Source: Herbaspirillum sp. ST 5-3 (GTDB taxonomy: Bacteria; Pseudomonadota; Gammaproteobacteria; Burkholderiales; Burkholderiaceae_D). Taken from it: a DNA stretch of 64,000 nucleotides. The stretch spans positions 19,258-83,257 of the forward strand of contig NZ_STGI01000004.1 of the NCBI RefSeq assembly GCF_004804275.1. The letters run 5' to 3'. How positions within the stretch are numbered: the first letter of the stretch is position 1; each line of letters starts with the position of its first letter. The notes under the pieces were generated by a model. The model was given only the letters and a program-made list of their open reading frames with translations, searched no databases and was not told the DNA's origin. Shown here one piece after another: positions 56,301-64,000 of this stretch. A program made the translations under genes and the position numbers.

Positions 56301-59300
56301 CAGAATGGACTGCCGATCGACAATCGATCCTTCAAGAACACGTGGATCAGGCGCGTGCCCCATCAAATTTTGCATCGTTTGCCGGAACAACACCATCGAA
56401 GGTCGTCCGCTTTCCCGATCAATTTGGCCCCATGCACCGCAATACTCGGCAGTCGCTTCGTCCAGCTCAGTCAGCTCGCCGCCGCTATAAAAGCTGTAAA
56501 GGCAGGATATGGTAATTGCCTGTCTACCGTACTCGAAATCGCCGATTTCCAAACTCTTGAAAAAAACGTCTTTTAGTGGATCGACTGTTTGTTGTAGCGG
56601 CACAACCCAGGGATTAACAAGTGCGTGCGTGACAAACATTGCGCGGCATTGATTCGCGCTCATCTCGTGCCGCTGTTGCAATCCGAGCGCAACTTCTGCA
56701 AATTGCGCGCCTTGCCCACTCTTCCCCAACACGCTGCTAATTACCAATCCAAGCGAAGCGAAATTAACGCCCGAACCCGGACCGTGGCCATGTTTAAGCG
56801 TATAGCGAATTGCTTTAAGCAGAAACAGCGGAAGGTATTTCGGCGCGCCGTGATAAGCGGGATTCAGTATGTTGAGCAAGGTATTGTGCGCTGCCAAGAT
56901 CACCGGCTCAGTCATATTAGGCATGCACACCAGATCTTCCATGCTTTTCTTTTTCAATGCCAGTTGCGTTTGAAGCAAACTGAACACAACATGCAATTTG
57001 TTGGGCTTTCTCGGAAACGATATGCCACACAAACGCAACGCTTCAATTCCTTTAAAAGTTGCCTCTCGCTGCTTGTTTTGCTCAGTGCAGTTCCGTATCT
57101 GGATCTCATACAGTTTTATTTTGTCCACCAGATTATTCACGTGCGCAAAAGCGTTGCTGATATAGCTTTCCATTAACTCCGCTTCGTTAACAAGATGCGC
57201 CACTTCCGCTGCCTCGGTATATAGAGCAATCATCAAACTGTAATGGCAATCCCAGTCTTCATCGCTTACGAGTTCGGTCGCTACCTGCAGATAGTTCAAT
57301 GCCGGTTTGTAAGCAGCCGATGCTTTTGCCCTGCGGGCCGCCGTCAAATTCAATTGAGCCAATTGGCGTCGCTCTGCTGGATCGGTCATCAACTCCCGGC
57401 CCAAGTTGAGATGGTTGGCCAACTCAAATACCATCGCTTGCTGCTCTGCTATGGAATACGTCTTCAGCCATAGTCTGCCGATCGCCAAATGCATCGCGAG
57501 CTTGTCTTGCGCATTGTCCAGCATGTATGCTGCTTGTTGCACGCGATCATGCAAGAAGCGGTAATTTGGCGACAGGTCCTGATCGATTGTGTTGGACGAC
57601 TGCCCGACATATTTGTAGTGGTCGTCCAATGGAACGATCAGTTCTTCCCTCAATGCATCCCATAGCAATTCCGCGGTCTGCACATCTGACAAGGCACAAA
57701 CGATGGCGAGCATTTTCAGGTCAAACACATTGCCTAAGCATGCAGCGCCTTGCAATACTTGTTGCGTCGCTGGAGGAAGCTTATGCAGCTTTTGCACCAT
57801 CAGATCAACGATATTGTCGGTAATCCCGGCTTGCTCGATGCTGGCGATATCCCATTCCCAACAGCCTTGCGCAGCGTCGGGGCGCAATATGCCACGATCG
57901 GCTAATGTGCTTAAAAACTGGTTGAGGAAGAAGGGATTGCCCTGTGTTTTAGCAAGACAGAGATGAGCCAATTCTTTTGCTTGCTGAGCATCGACGTGTA
58001 ATGTGTCGCATAAAAGTTCGCTGATCTCTGCCAGCTGCAGCGGCGGCAAGGAAATGGCGTGCATTGCCACACCGCTCTTTTCCATCTCTTTCAAGATGAG
58101 AGTCAATGCATGGCCCGGCGTGATTTCATTGTCGCGATAGGCGCCGATCAAAAGCAAATGAGGAGTAGCAGGTGGCTGCAATAGCAGGGACATCAATTGC
58201 AGCGATGGCAGATCGGCCCATTGCAAATCATCGAGAAAGATCGCAAGCGGGCATTCCACGGACGTGAGTGCGCCGAGGAAATTTCTGAATTCATGGTTGA
58301 AGCGGTTTTGCGCTTGTGCCGGGGGCATCTCCAGGACTTTGGGTTGTGGACCAACGATCAGTTCCAGGCCGGGAATGACATCGATGATTACTTGGGCATT
58401 GTTGCCTAGCGCATGCAGCAGCTTGTCTTTCCACTCCGCGATGGCTGCTTCGCCTTCGGTCAGGAGTTGTTGAATCAATTCCTTGAACGCTTGTGCTAAC
58501 GATGCATAAGGAATGTCGCGTTTGAATTGATCGAACTTGCCTTCGATGAAGTAACCTCGGCTTTGCGTGATGGGCTTTTGGACCTCATGCACCAAGGCCG
58601 ATTTTCCGATGCCGGAATAACCTGCTACCAGCAACAGTTCCCCCGGCCCTTGGCTGCTTCGATTATAGGCGTCCAGCAGCGCGGCAATTTGCGTTTTACG
58701 GCCATACAGCTTTTGCGGGATTTGCAAGCGGCTGGAGAAGTCATGCTGACCGAGTTCAAATGCAGGAATTCGGCCATGCTCATCGAGCGTGTCAAAACAG
58801 GTTTGCAAATCCGCCTTCAATCCTGCGGCGCTTTGATACCGTTCTTCCGCGGTCTTGGCCATCAATTTGTCGATGACGGCACAGACCATTTCGGGGATAT
58901 CGGGCTTGATTTGACTGACCGGCTGCGCTCGCTTGGCAATATGCGCATGCACCAGTTCCAACGCGTCATCGGCAGGAAATGGTAATTGTCCGCTCAAGAG
59001 TTCATAGAACGTCACGCCAAGACTGTAGAAGTCCGTGCGGTAGTCCATCGCACGATTCATCCGGCCGGTTTGTTCCGGCGAGAGATAAAAAAGCGATCCT
59101 TCCAGCCACTCCGGATTGCGCACTTCCGGCACTTCCCGGGATAACTTGGTCGCGTTTCCCAGGTCGATCAGCTTGACCACATCATCATTACGATTCCACA
59201 CGATGTTAGACGGGTTGATGTCCTTGTGCATGATGTTCTGGTCATGCAATTGCCCGAGGCATTCCGTGATGCGAATCGCCAGTGGCAACCATTCCGCGAG

Positions 59301-59603
59301 AGGCAGCGCTGCGCAGATGTCCAGATTGTTAAGGGAGGTTCCGCCAAAGTCCTCCAGCACCAGCATGTGTGACTCTTGATAGGGCTCCAGGCTGTATGCC
59401 GTGGCGATGCCATCGGAATGCAACTGATGCATCAGCTCGTATTCCTGCCTGAAGCGCGCCCGCCGTTCAGGCGATAGCAATTCCTTTTGCATCACCTTGC
59501 AGATGACGGGCAATCCATCCTCTACTCGATAGCCGCGAAACACCTTGGAATTTGCACTTGCATATATCAGGTCTCCAACGTGATATCGAGATGCACTATT
59601 CAT
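53361..59603 (-). CDS. Ser/Thr kinase-AAA ATPase-GAF-histidine kinase-receiver fusion
   Basis: 2080 residues. 1-270: Ser/Thr protein kinase with Lys36 (VICKVM), catalytic HKDINPSN (Asp128), LIDLGNA in place of DFG, and SPEQTGRMNR in the activation segment. About 295-650: AAA/STAND-type ATPase with Walker A GYSGIGKS (328-335) and FLDDLQWAD as Walker B. About 650-1350: helical repeats. About 1400-1650: two GAF domains (LLVVPILHHGEMTGLLYLEN; SLFAPLVVDERMLGVMVVQS). About 1700-1940: histidine kinase with His1719 (VASHDMRQP), N box and GLGLGLAIV. C-terminus: receiver (VVVDDEISILDA, phosphoacceptor in VLICDYRLR, Lys in VLHKPVN). Same overall plan as large predicted multi-sensor kinases of proteobacteria and cyanobacteria. 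Signal unknown. Its histidine-kinase/receiver end is nearly the same as that of the neighbour at 59704. Confidence 0.93.
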   Translation of the reverse strand: MNSASRYHVGDLIYASANSKVFRGYRVEDGLPVICKVMQKELLSPERRARFRQEYELMHQLHSDGIATAYSLEPYQESHMLVLEDFGGTSLNNLDICAALPLAEWLPLAIRITECLGQLHDQNIMHKDINPSNIVWNRNDDVVKLIDLGNATKLSREVPEVRNPEWLEGSLFYLSPEQTGRMNRAMDYRTDFYSLGVTFYELLSGQLPFPADDALELVHAHIAKRAQPVSQIKPDIPEMVCAVIDKLMAKTAEERYQSAAGLKADLQTCFDTLDEHGRIPAFELGQHDFSSRLQIPQKLYGRKTQIAALLDAYNRSSQGPGELLLVAGYSGIGKSALVHEVQKPITQSRGYFIEGKFDQFKRDIPYASLAQAFKELIQQLLTEGEAAIAEWKDKLLHALGNNAQVIIDVIPGLELIVGPQPKVLEMPPAQAQNRFNHEFRNFLGALTSVECPLAIFLDDLQWADLPSLQLMSLLLQPPATPHLLLIGAYRDNEITPGHALTLILKEMEKSGVAMHAISLPPLQLAEISELLCDTLHVDAQQAKELAHLCLAKTQGNPFFLNQFLSTLADRGILRPDAAQGCWEWDIASIEQAGITDNIVDLMVQKLHKLPPATQQVLQGAACLGNVFDLKMLAIVCALSDVQTAELLWDALREELIVPLDDHYKYVGQSSNTIDQDLSPNYRFLHDRVQQAAYMLDNAQDKLAMHLAIGRLWLKTYSIAEQQAMVFELANHLNLGRELMTDPAERRQLAQLNLTAARRAKASAAYKPALNYLQVATELVSDEDWDCHYSLMIALYTEAAEVAHLVNEAELMESYISNAFAHVNNLVDKIKLYEIQIRNCTEQNKQREATFKGIEALRLCGISFPRKPNKLHVVFSLLQTQLALKKKSMEDLVCMPNMTEPVILAAHNTLLNILNPAYHGAPKYLPLFLLKAIRYTLKHGHGPGSGVNFASLGLVISSVLGKSGQGAQFAEVALGLQQRHEMSANQCRAMFVTHALVNPWVVPLQQTVDPLKDVFFKSLEIGDFEYGRQAITISCLYSFYSGGELTELDEATAEYCGAWGQIDRESGRPSMVLFRQTMQNLMGHAPDPRVLEGSIVDRQSILQIEQMTDNSALMLILYGMRLMLCYLFGAYKEAFDYAAIGEKHTSALGFFAIAILYFYNALNCIALLREGLAEDRTGLLRKVKKNQKKMARWSKHAPSNFLHKWYLVEAELAGISGKKLKAIEYYEQAITLAKESDFLNEEALARELAGQYAARNGMEGAARGYLRGAQQAYRRWGALAKVRDLAQRYPQWCSELEVLAPSMTYTTRTLSVSMTGMSDSGTLDFATAMKASQALSKEIVLEKLLKRLMEVAVENAGAQRGVLLLKKDKQWSVEAVKRAEQTEATVLQALALDESNQYTAPLPLSLLHYVAHTREGLVIQDALEEKLLANDAYVQTFRPRSLLVVPILHHGEMTGLLYLENSAVSGAFTENRLQVLHLLASQAAISIENARLYANMEDRVSARTAELAQSVETLRQLGEVGRVITANLDTDAVFDALHRHLGRLLDMSTMAIYGASGDGTMLEPVFARHDGQALVDLESCRIDSSCHVARAARERQEVLVVAETEAEAEVPGVARGGRFMRTSLFAPLVVDERMLGVMVVQSERSHAYGERERMIFQALCAYGAIALDNAGTYRHLQATLKTLSRTQIQLLERNQELARVNKLQEEQQSELTRFLAVASHDMRQPMHSLNLYLGALSNYELPEPARPVLGNVRQCAQIMDDMFLALLDLSRLDAQVVAPHIEHFPIASLLSRIAVEFAPQAKDKGLQLRVAPCSAWVQSDPALVEQILRNLTANAVRYTESGGIVIGCRRRGARLRLAVFDTGIGIAADQQKSVFEEFCQIGNTGRDRTKGLGLGLAIVRRLARLLDTPITLESEPEKGSMFAIDLQRIDPFQSNWQRKPLWTTVLDTPAGSMQDHLAGKLIVVVDDEISILDAMRVLLEQWGCTVVTALSGREALASLSLSMRAPDVLICDYRLRLSENGLDVIRMLQSEFNLDIPVLIITGTITPARMKEITLSGVPVLHKPVNAASLRKSLLQIVERH

Positions 59604-59703
59604 GAGGACTTCCGCTCCACGTAGCGATCAAATTTTTTGTAGTCTGTCTCCAGGCCGATGCCCCCATCAAGGACGGGGAATGGCCATAAGTTGCATCCTA
59701 TCA

Positions 59704-61797
59704 CTAGATCTGCGCTTCGCTAACCAGCCGCACGAGCGTTTCCTGCAAAGTCGCCGCGTTGACTGGCTTGTGCAGTACGGGCACGCCAGACGCGGACATT
59801 TCCTTCATCCGTGCCGGCGTGATGGTGCCGGTGATGATCAGCACCGGAATGTCGAGGTTGAATTCGCTTTGCAGCGTCTTGATGACATCGAGCCCGTTTT
59901 CGTTCAGCCGCAGTCGGTAATCGCAGATAAGCGCATCCGGCACCTGCATGCTTTCGCTTAGCTTGGCCACGGCTTCCGGCCCGGATAGCGCCGTCACCAC
60001 GCTGCATCCCCACTGCTCGAGCAGCACCTGCATTGCGTCCAGAATACTGATTTCGTCGTCCACCACCACGATCAGCTTGCCGGCGAGCCGTCCCCGTGCC
60101 GCTCCGAATTGTGCGTCCTCTACCGATCCCTGCTGCCAACCGGGCTGCAGGTGATCGATCCGCTGCAGATCGATCGCAAACATCGAGCCTTTCCCCGGCT
60201 CCGATACCAGCGTGATCGGTGTGTCCAGCAGCCGCGCCAGACGCCGCACGATCGCCAGCCCCAGGCCCAGCCCCTTGGCGCGATCACGCCCCGCGTTGCC
60301 AATCTGGCAAAATTCCTCGAACACCGATTTCTGCTGGTCGGCCGCAATGCCGATGCCGGTGTCGAACACCGCCAGCCGCAACTGCGCGCCGCGGCGCCGG
60401 CAGCCAATCACGATGCCGCCGGACTCCGTATAGCGCACCGCATTGGCCGTGAGATTGCGCAGAATCTGCTCGACCAGCGCCGGGTCGCTCTGCACCCACA
60501 CCGAACATGGCGCCACCCGCAACTCCAGCCCCTTGGCCTTCGCCTGGGGGGCGAATTCCACCGCAATGCGCGACAGCAGCGATGCGATCGGAAAGTGCTC
60601 GATGTGCGGCGCCACCACCTGCGCGTCCAGGCGCGACAGGTCCAGCAAGGCCAAGAACATGTCGTCCATGATCTGCGCGCACTGCCTGACATTGTCGAGC
60701 ACCGGACGCGCCGGCACCGGCAGTTCGTAATTGCTCAGTGCGCCCAGGTACAGGTTCAGGGAATGCATGGGCTGGCGCAAATCATGGCTGGCAACCGCGA
60801 GAAACCGGGTCAGTTCGCTTTGCTGTTCTTCCTGCAACTTGTTCACCCGCGCCAGTTCGCGATTTCTCAGCGCAAGCTCTGCATTAGCCTCGCTCAGTTC
60901 CGTCACATCTTCCAGCGTGACAAGACACCCGCGAGCAACCCCGCTGCCGTCGCTGATCACCGAACAGTTCATGATCAGTTCATGCCCTTTGCCGTCAGGC
61001 AGCCGAACCTTGAGACGATGTCCTTGTACCGTCCGATTGCTGCGAAGCGACTGCTGCCACGGATATTCTTCGGCACCGCATCCCTTGTCGAGGCCAGCGA
61101 TCAGCCAATCCAGATAGGCAATTGCCTTTCCTTCGATCCGATCCCCTTCGCCCGTCATCTTCTGAAACACCGCATTGGCCAGCATGATCTGCCCCTTGGC
61201 GTTCAGGATCAGCACGGCTTCCGTCAAGGTATCGAACGCCGCCCTGACCCGCTGCGGAACGGAATACGACGGGTCGAGGTAATGCAGTGCCCGTCGCAGG
61301 TAGCCGTAGACCAGGACAAATCCCAGTGATGCCAGTAACAGGAGGAACAGCATGGACGGTTCGCGCAGCACGTCGGCGATCGTCCTCGGGCTGTGATCGG
61401 CGAAAACCAGCTCCACCTCGCCCCATCTCGCCTTGTCGGCGAACAAGGGCACCGCCACATGCGTCAATGTCGGGGATTGCCAGCGTGATGCGTGGTCGCG
61501 GCTTGCCGCAACCAATGTCGAGTTGGCACGACGGATGCCGATCGAAACGATTTCCGGGCTGCTGGCAGCAAGCCGATCGACCATGTCTTGCAGCGTTCGC
61601 TGATCGCCGCGTGCCAGCAGAATGCCGATCTGATCGCTGATCACCCGGCTGCCGAAACTGCGTGCCTCGGCCTGCTGTGCTTGCTTGCGCGGCAACAGGA
61701 AAAAGAAGGAATCGAATGCCAGCACCAGAGCAAAGATCAGGCATATGATCCCGAGGCTGATACGTGTAACCGGACTGACCTGCAAGACTCGTCTCAT
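59704..61797 (-). CDS. Hybrid histidine kinase: periplasmic sensor, PAS, HK, receiver
   Basis: 697 residues from ATG 61797, whose A-T-G-A overlaps the stop of the upstream adhesin gene; TTG 61818 is less likely. Membrane helix (ISLGIICLIFALVLAFDSFFFLL), periplasmic sensor, second helix, PAS (LTEAVLILNAKGQIMLANAVFQKM), HisKA (VASHDLRQPMHSLNLYLGAL), HATPase (NLTANAVRYTESGG, DTGIGIAADQQ, GLGLGLAIV) and a C-terminal receiver (VVVDDEISILDAMQVL, LICDYRLR, VLHKPVN). No DNA-binding output, so the signal must pass on by phosphotransfer. The coupling to the adhesin gene suggests control of surface attachment. Confidence 0.92.
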   Translation of the reverse strand: MRRVLQVSPVTRISLGIICLIFALVLAFDSFFFLLPRKQAQQAEARSFGSRVISDQIGILLARGDQRTLQDMVDRLAASSPEIVSIGIRRANSTLVAASRDHASRWQSPTLTHVAVPLFADKARWGEVELVFADHSPRTIADVLREPSMLFLLLLASLGFVLVYGYLRRALHYLDPSYSVPQRVRAAFDTLTEAVLILNAKGQIMLANAVFQKMTGEGDRIEGKAIAYLDWLIAGLDKGCGAEEYPWQQSLRSNRTVQGHRLKVRLPDGKGHELIMNCSVISDGSGVARGCLVTLEDVTELSEANAELALRNRELARVNKLQEEQQSELTRFLAVASHDLRQPMHSLNLYLGALSNYELPVPARPVLDNVRQCAQIMDDMFLALLDLSRLDAQVVAPHIEHFPIASLLSRIAVEFAPQAKAKGLELRVAPCSVWVQSDPALVEQILRNLTANAVRYTESGGIVIGCRRRGAQLRLAVFDTGIGIAADQQKSVFEEFCQIGNAGRDRAKGLGLGLAIVRRLARLLDTPITLVSEPGKGSMFAIDLQRIDHLQPGWQQGSVEDAQFGAARGRLAGKLIVVVDDEISILDAMQVLLEQWGCSVVTALSGPEAVAKLSESMQVPDALICDYRLRLNENGLDVIKTLQSEFNLDIPVLIITGTITPARMKEMSASGVPVLHKPVNAATLQETLVRLVSEAQI

Positions 61798-64000
61798 TCC
61801 CGTTCTTCTTCGATCCAATGGATCCGGTTCTCGTCCATTACATTAAATATATGATCTGCAATGTCGAGATCCGGGGCATCCGGCTTCTTGTCCTTCTCAT
61901 CCTGTTCGTCCAGGATGTACAAAGGATCCATCCGTTGCCAGACAGGGATAGCCACGAAGAGACTTGCCAACAGAGCGCTTCGGTTGAGGGCCAACAAGGC
62001 TGCCCCGGCGGACGTCAAGGCCGCAGCAATTTTCACGGCTTGCGCAGAAATGACGTCCGAATCCGGCCCGGCAACGTCCGCTATCCCCGATGGCCCACCT
62101 CGGAATTGCACTTCCGTGTCTGGCGATGCGGGCACAGGCCCGAGCGGCAGATTCATGGCAGTTTTGTGCTGCGCGTCCAATTGCAGCAACGTCCATTTGT
62201 CAAACGTAATGAAAGCGGATTGCCATTTTGAATAAGCCACGGCAGCCTCGTCGATCGCTTCCGTCGATGCAGGGATGGTCGGCATCCGGACCGGAACAAA
62301 CACCGAATCTGTCGTCGTCCGGGCAAGCATGTCATCGATATACGCAATGACATGGTCGTCAACCAACAGGCTTGTGCTTGGTACAAGCGTTGTAACCGTT
62401 GTCTTGCCCAGGACAGGGCTGCCTGCCAGCACATCAATCACTGAGACCGTAGCGGGAACCTGCCTGGTACTCGGCGTCGTCGAACTGATCTGGATTGCCG
62501 GATTACTGGATCCGCCTGACGTCGTATTAGTACCCGACGTCGTCGGACTGCTCTGTGTTGTCGTGGTACCGGTTCCGCCCGGAGTCACATTAGAACCTGA
62601 CGTCGTCGAACTGTCCTGAGTAGTCGGGAATCCGGTTCCGCCGGGAGCCACATTAACTGGCGTGACATCGATCGTCATGGCATTGGGAGAGGCGTCCAGA
62701 TCGACCCCACCATTGGCCGTGCCGCCATCGTCCCGCACCTGGAAGGTGAAGCTGGCATAGGCAACTCCGGACGCGCCGGCCACCGGCGTGAAGAGCAGTC
62801 TGCCGAGGTCGATATCCGCCTTGGTCACGAAATCGCCGGCGTTCACCGCAACACCGTTGTTGGTCAAGGCCCCGGCGCCCGGTACGGTCGTGATCTTCAC
62901 CGACAAAAAGGCATTGCCGTCGCTGTCGTTGAAACCAAAGTCGGTTGCCGTGAAGATGTAGCTGCCGTTTTCCAGCACCGCCACCGTCTTGTCGGTGCCG
63001 GCCGGTGCATCATTGACAGCAGTGACATCGATGGTCATCGTGTTGGGCGATGCATCCAGATCGATGCCGCCGTTGGCCGTGCCACCATCGTCCAGCACCT
63101 GGAACGTGAAGCTCGCATAGCCAGCCCCGGACGCACCGGCCATCGGCGTGAAGACCAGTCTGCCGAGGTCGATATCGGCCTTGCTCACGAAATCACCGGC
63201 ATTCACGGCAACACCCTTGTTGGTCAGTGTCCCGGCTGCCGGCAAGCTCGTTATCTTCACTGACAAAAAGGCATTGCCGTCGCTGTCGCTGAAACCGAAA
63301 TCCGTCGCTGTAAAGGTATAGGCAGCATCTTCAAGCGTCGTCACGGTCTTGTCGGTGCCGGCCGGCGCACTGTTGACGACCGTGACATCGATCGTCATGG
63401 TATTGGGTGACGCATCCAGATTGACCCCGCCATTGGCCGTGCCGCCATCGTCCTGCACCTGAAACGTGAAGCTCGCATAACCAGTCCCAAATGCACCGCC
63501 AGCGGGCCTGAACACCAGCCGCCCGAGGTCGATATCCGCCTTGCTCACGAAATCGCCGGCGTTCACGGCAACACCGTTGTTGGTCAATATCCCGGCTGCC
63601 GGCAAGGTTGTGACTTTCACTGACAGCAAGGCATTGCCGTCGCTGTCGCTGAAACCAAAGTCGGTTGCCGTGAAGATGTAGCTGCCGTTTTCCAGCACCG
63701 CCACCGTCTTGTCGGTGCCGGCCGGTGCATCGTTGACGCCCGTGACATCGATGGTCATCGTGTTGGGAGAGGCATCCAGATCGACCCCGCCATTGCCCGT
63801 GCCGCCATCGTCCCGTACCTGGAAGCTGAAGCTCGCATAGCCAGTCCCGGACGCGCCGGCCGCCGGCGTGAAGACCAATCTGCCGAGGTCGATATCGGCC
63901 TTGCTCACGAAATCACCGGCATTCACGGCAACACCGTTGTTGGTCAAGGCACCGGCGCCCGGCACGGTCGTGATCTTCACCGACAGCAAGGCGTTGCCGT
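61794..64000 (-). CDS. Giant repeat adhesin (cadherin/VCBS-like), C-terminal part only
   Basis: At least 735 residues; the start lies beyond the right window edge. The visible N-terminal part is made of 120-residue repeats (VNDAPAGTDKTVAVLENGSYIFTATDFGF-type start; SVKITTVPGAGALTNNGVAVNAGDFVSKADIDLGRLVFTP core). After these comes a Thr/Ser/Gly linker (TTTTQSSPTTSG) and a 230-residue end with a hydrophobic segment (AALTSAGAALLALNRSALLASLFVAIPVW) and an acidic tail EQDEKDKKPDAPDLD. No RTX-type secretion signal is seen. Probably a large surface or secreted adhesin. Stop overlaps the next start (ATGA), so it is translationally coupled to the hybrid kinase. Confidence 0.8.
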   Translation of the reverse strand, partial: GNALLSVKITTVPGAGALTNNGVAVNAGDFVSKADIDLGRLVFTPAAGASGTGYASFSFQVRDDGGTGNGGVDLDASPNTMTIDVTGVNDAPAGTDKTVAVLENGSYIFTATDFGFSDSDGNALLSVKVTTLPAAGILTNNGVAVNAGDFVSKADIDLGRLVFRPAGGAFGTGYASFTFQVQDDGGTANGGVNLDASPNTMTIDVTVVNSAPAGTDKTVTTLEDAAYTFTATDFGFSDSDGNAFLSVKITSLPAAGTLTNKGVAVNAGDFVSKADIDLGRLVFTPMAGASGAGYASFTFQVLDDGGTANGGIDLDASPNTMTIDVTAVNDAPAGTDKTVAVLENGSYIFTATDFGFNDSDGNAFLSVKITTVPGAGALTNNGVAVNAGDFVTKADIDLGRLLFTPVAGASGVAYASFTFQVRDDGGTANGGVDLDASPNAMTIDVTPVNVAPGGTGFPTTQDSSTTSGSNVTPGGTGTTTTQSSPTTSGTNTTSGGSSNPAIQISSTTPSTRQVPATVSVIDVLAGSPVLGKTTVTTLVPSTSLLVDDHVIAYIDDMLARTTTDSVFVPVRMPTIPASTEAIDEAAVAYSKWQSAFITFDKWTLLQLDAQHKTAMNLPLGPVPASPDTEVQFRGGPSGIADVAGPDSDVISAQAVKIAAALTSAGAALLALNRSALLASLFVAIPVWQRMDPLYILDEQDEKDKKPDAPDLDIADHIFNVMDENRIHWIEEERE
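62671..64000 (-). repeat. 360-base tandem repeats in the adhesin gene
   Basis: Near-identical blocks start at 62671, 63031, 63391 and 63751, an exact 360-base period (120 codons), and continue past the window edge. High similarity indicates recent expansion or homogenisation. Confidence 0.9.

Noticed and set aside
62671..64000. 360-base repeats as a CRISPR or mobile element
   Set aside because: They are in-frame protein repeats within one long open frame, typical of adhesins.

Overview
This is a high-GC proteobacterial window. Gene families point to a betaproteobacterium, probably Burkholderiales near Oxalobacteraceae, that carries a type III secretion system (T3SS) and interacts with a eukaryotic host. 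The taxonomic call is inference from family resemblance. No rRNA, tRNA, IS element or CRISPR array was seen.

Layout. (1) 1-4552: sugar uptake genes: an ABC permease cut by the window edge, its binding protein, a BadF/NagK-type sugar kinase and an AraC regulator. (2) 4920-27426: an effector island. It holds four paralogues with an EspL/ShET2-like Cys-His-Asp centre and ankyrin-like repeats, three paralogues with an F-box-like segment and 38-residue helical repeats (two begin MGNCMG, a eukaryotic N-myristoylation/palmitoylation signature), one IpaH-type NEL E3 ubiquitin ligase with two LRR modules, and one giant AWR-like candidate effector. (3) 28099-37980: a type IVb pilus operon of the R64 thin-pilus kind (pilL-N-O-P-Q-R-S-M-V-T), followed by an HrpG-like regulator, a PilT-like retraction ATPase and a CzcE-like periplasmic protein. 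(4) 41193-51136: T3SS pieces and more effectors: a diguanylate cyclase, SctQ, a helical candidate effector, an HrpL-like ECF sigma factor, a chaperone-like protein, a probable SctK, a GH114 lipoprotein, and a candidate effector with GT28 glycosyltransferase motifs. (5) 51735-64000: a mosaic signalling cluster (GGDEF protein, 2080-residue Ser/Thr-kinase/ATPase/histidine-kinase/receiver fusion, hybrid histidine kinase) and the C-terminal part of a giant repeat adhesin.

How they fit. Upstream of nearly every candidate effector, and upstream of sctQ and sctK, I read a match or near-match to the HrpL promoter, GGAACC-N15/16-CCACNNA. Eleven sites are listed, and several are in divergent pairs. They join regions 2 and 4 into one predicted regulon of the ECF sigma factor at 45217. 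The island's content (proteases resembling RIPK-cleaving EspL, F-box proteins that could recruit host SCF, an E3 ligase) suggests a toolkit aimed at host ubiquitin and death signalling. This is inferred from families and has not been shown.
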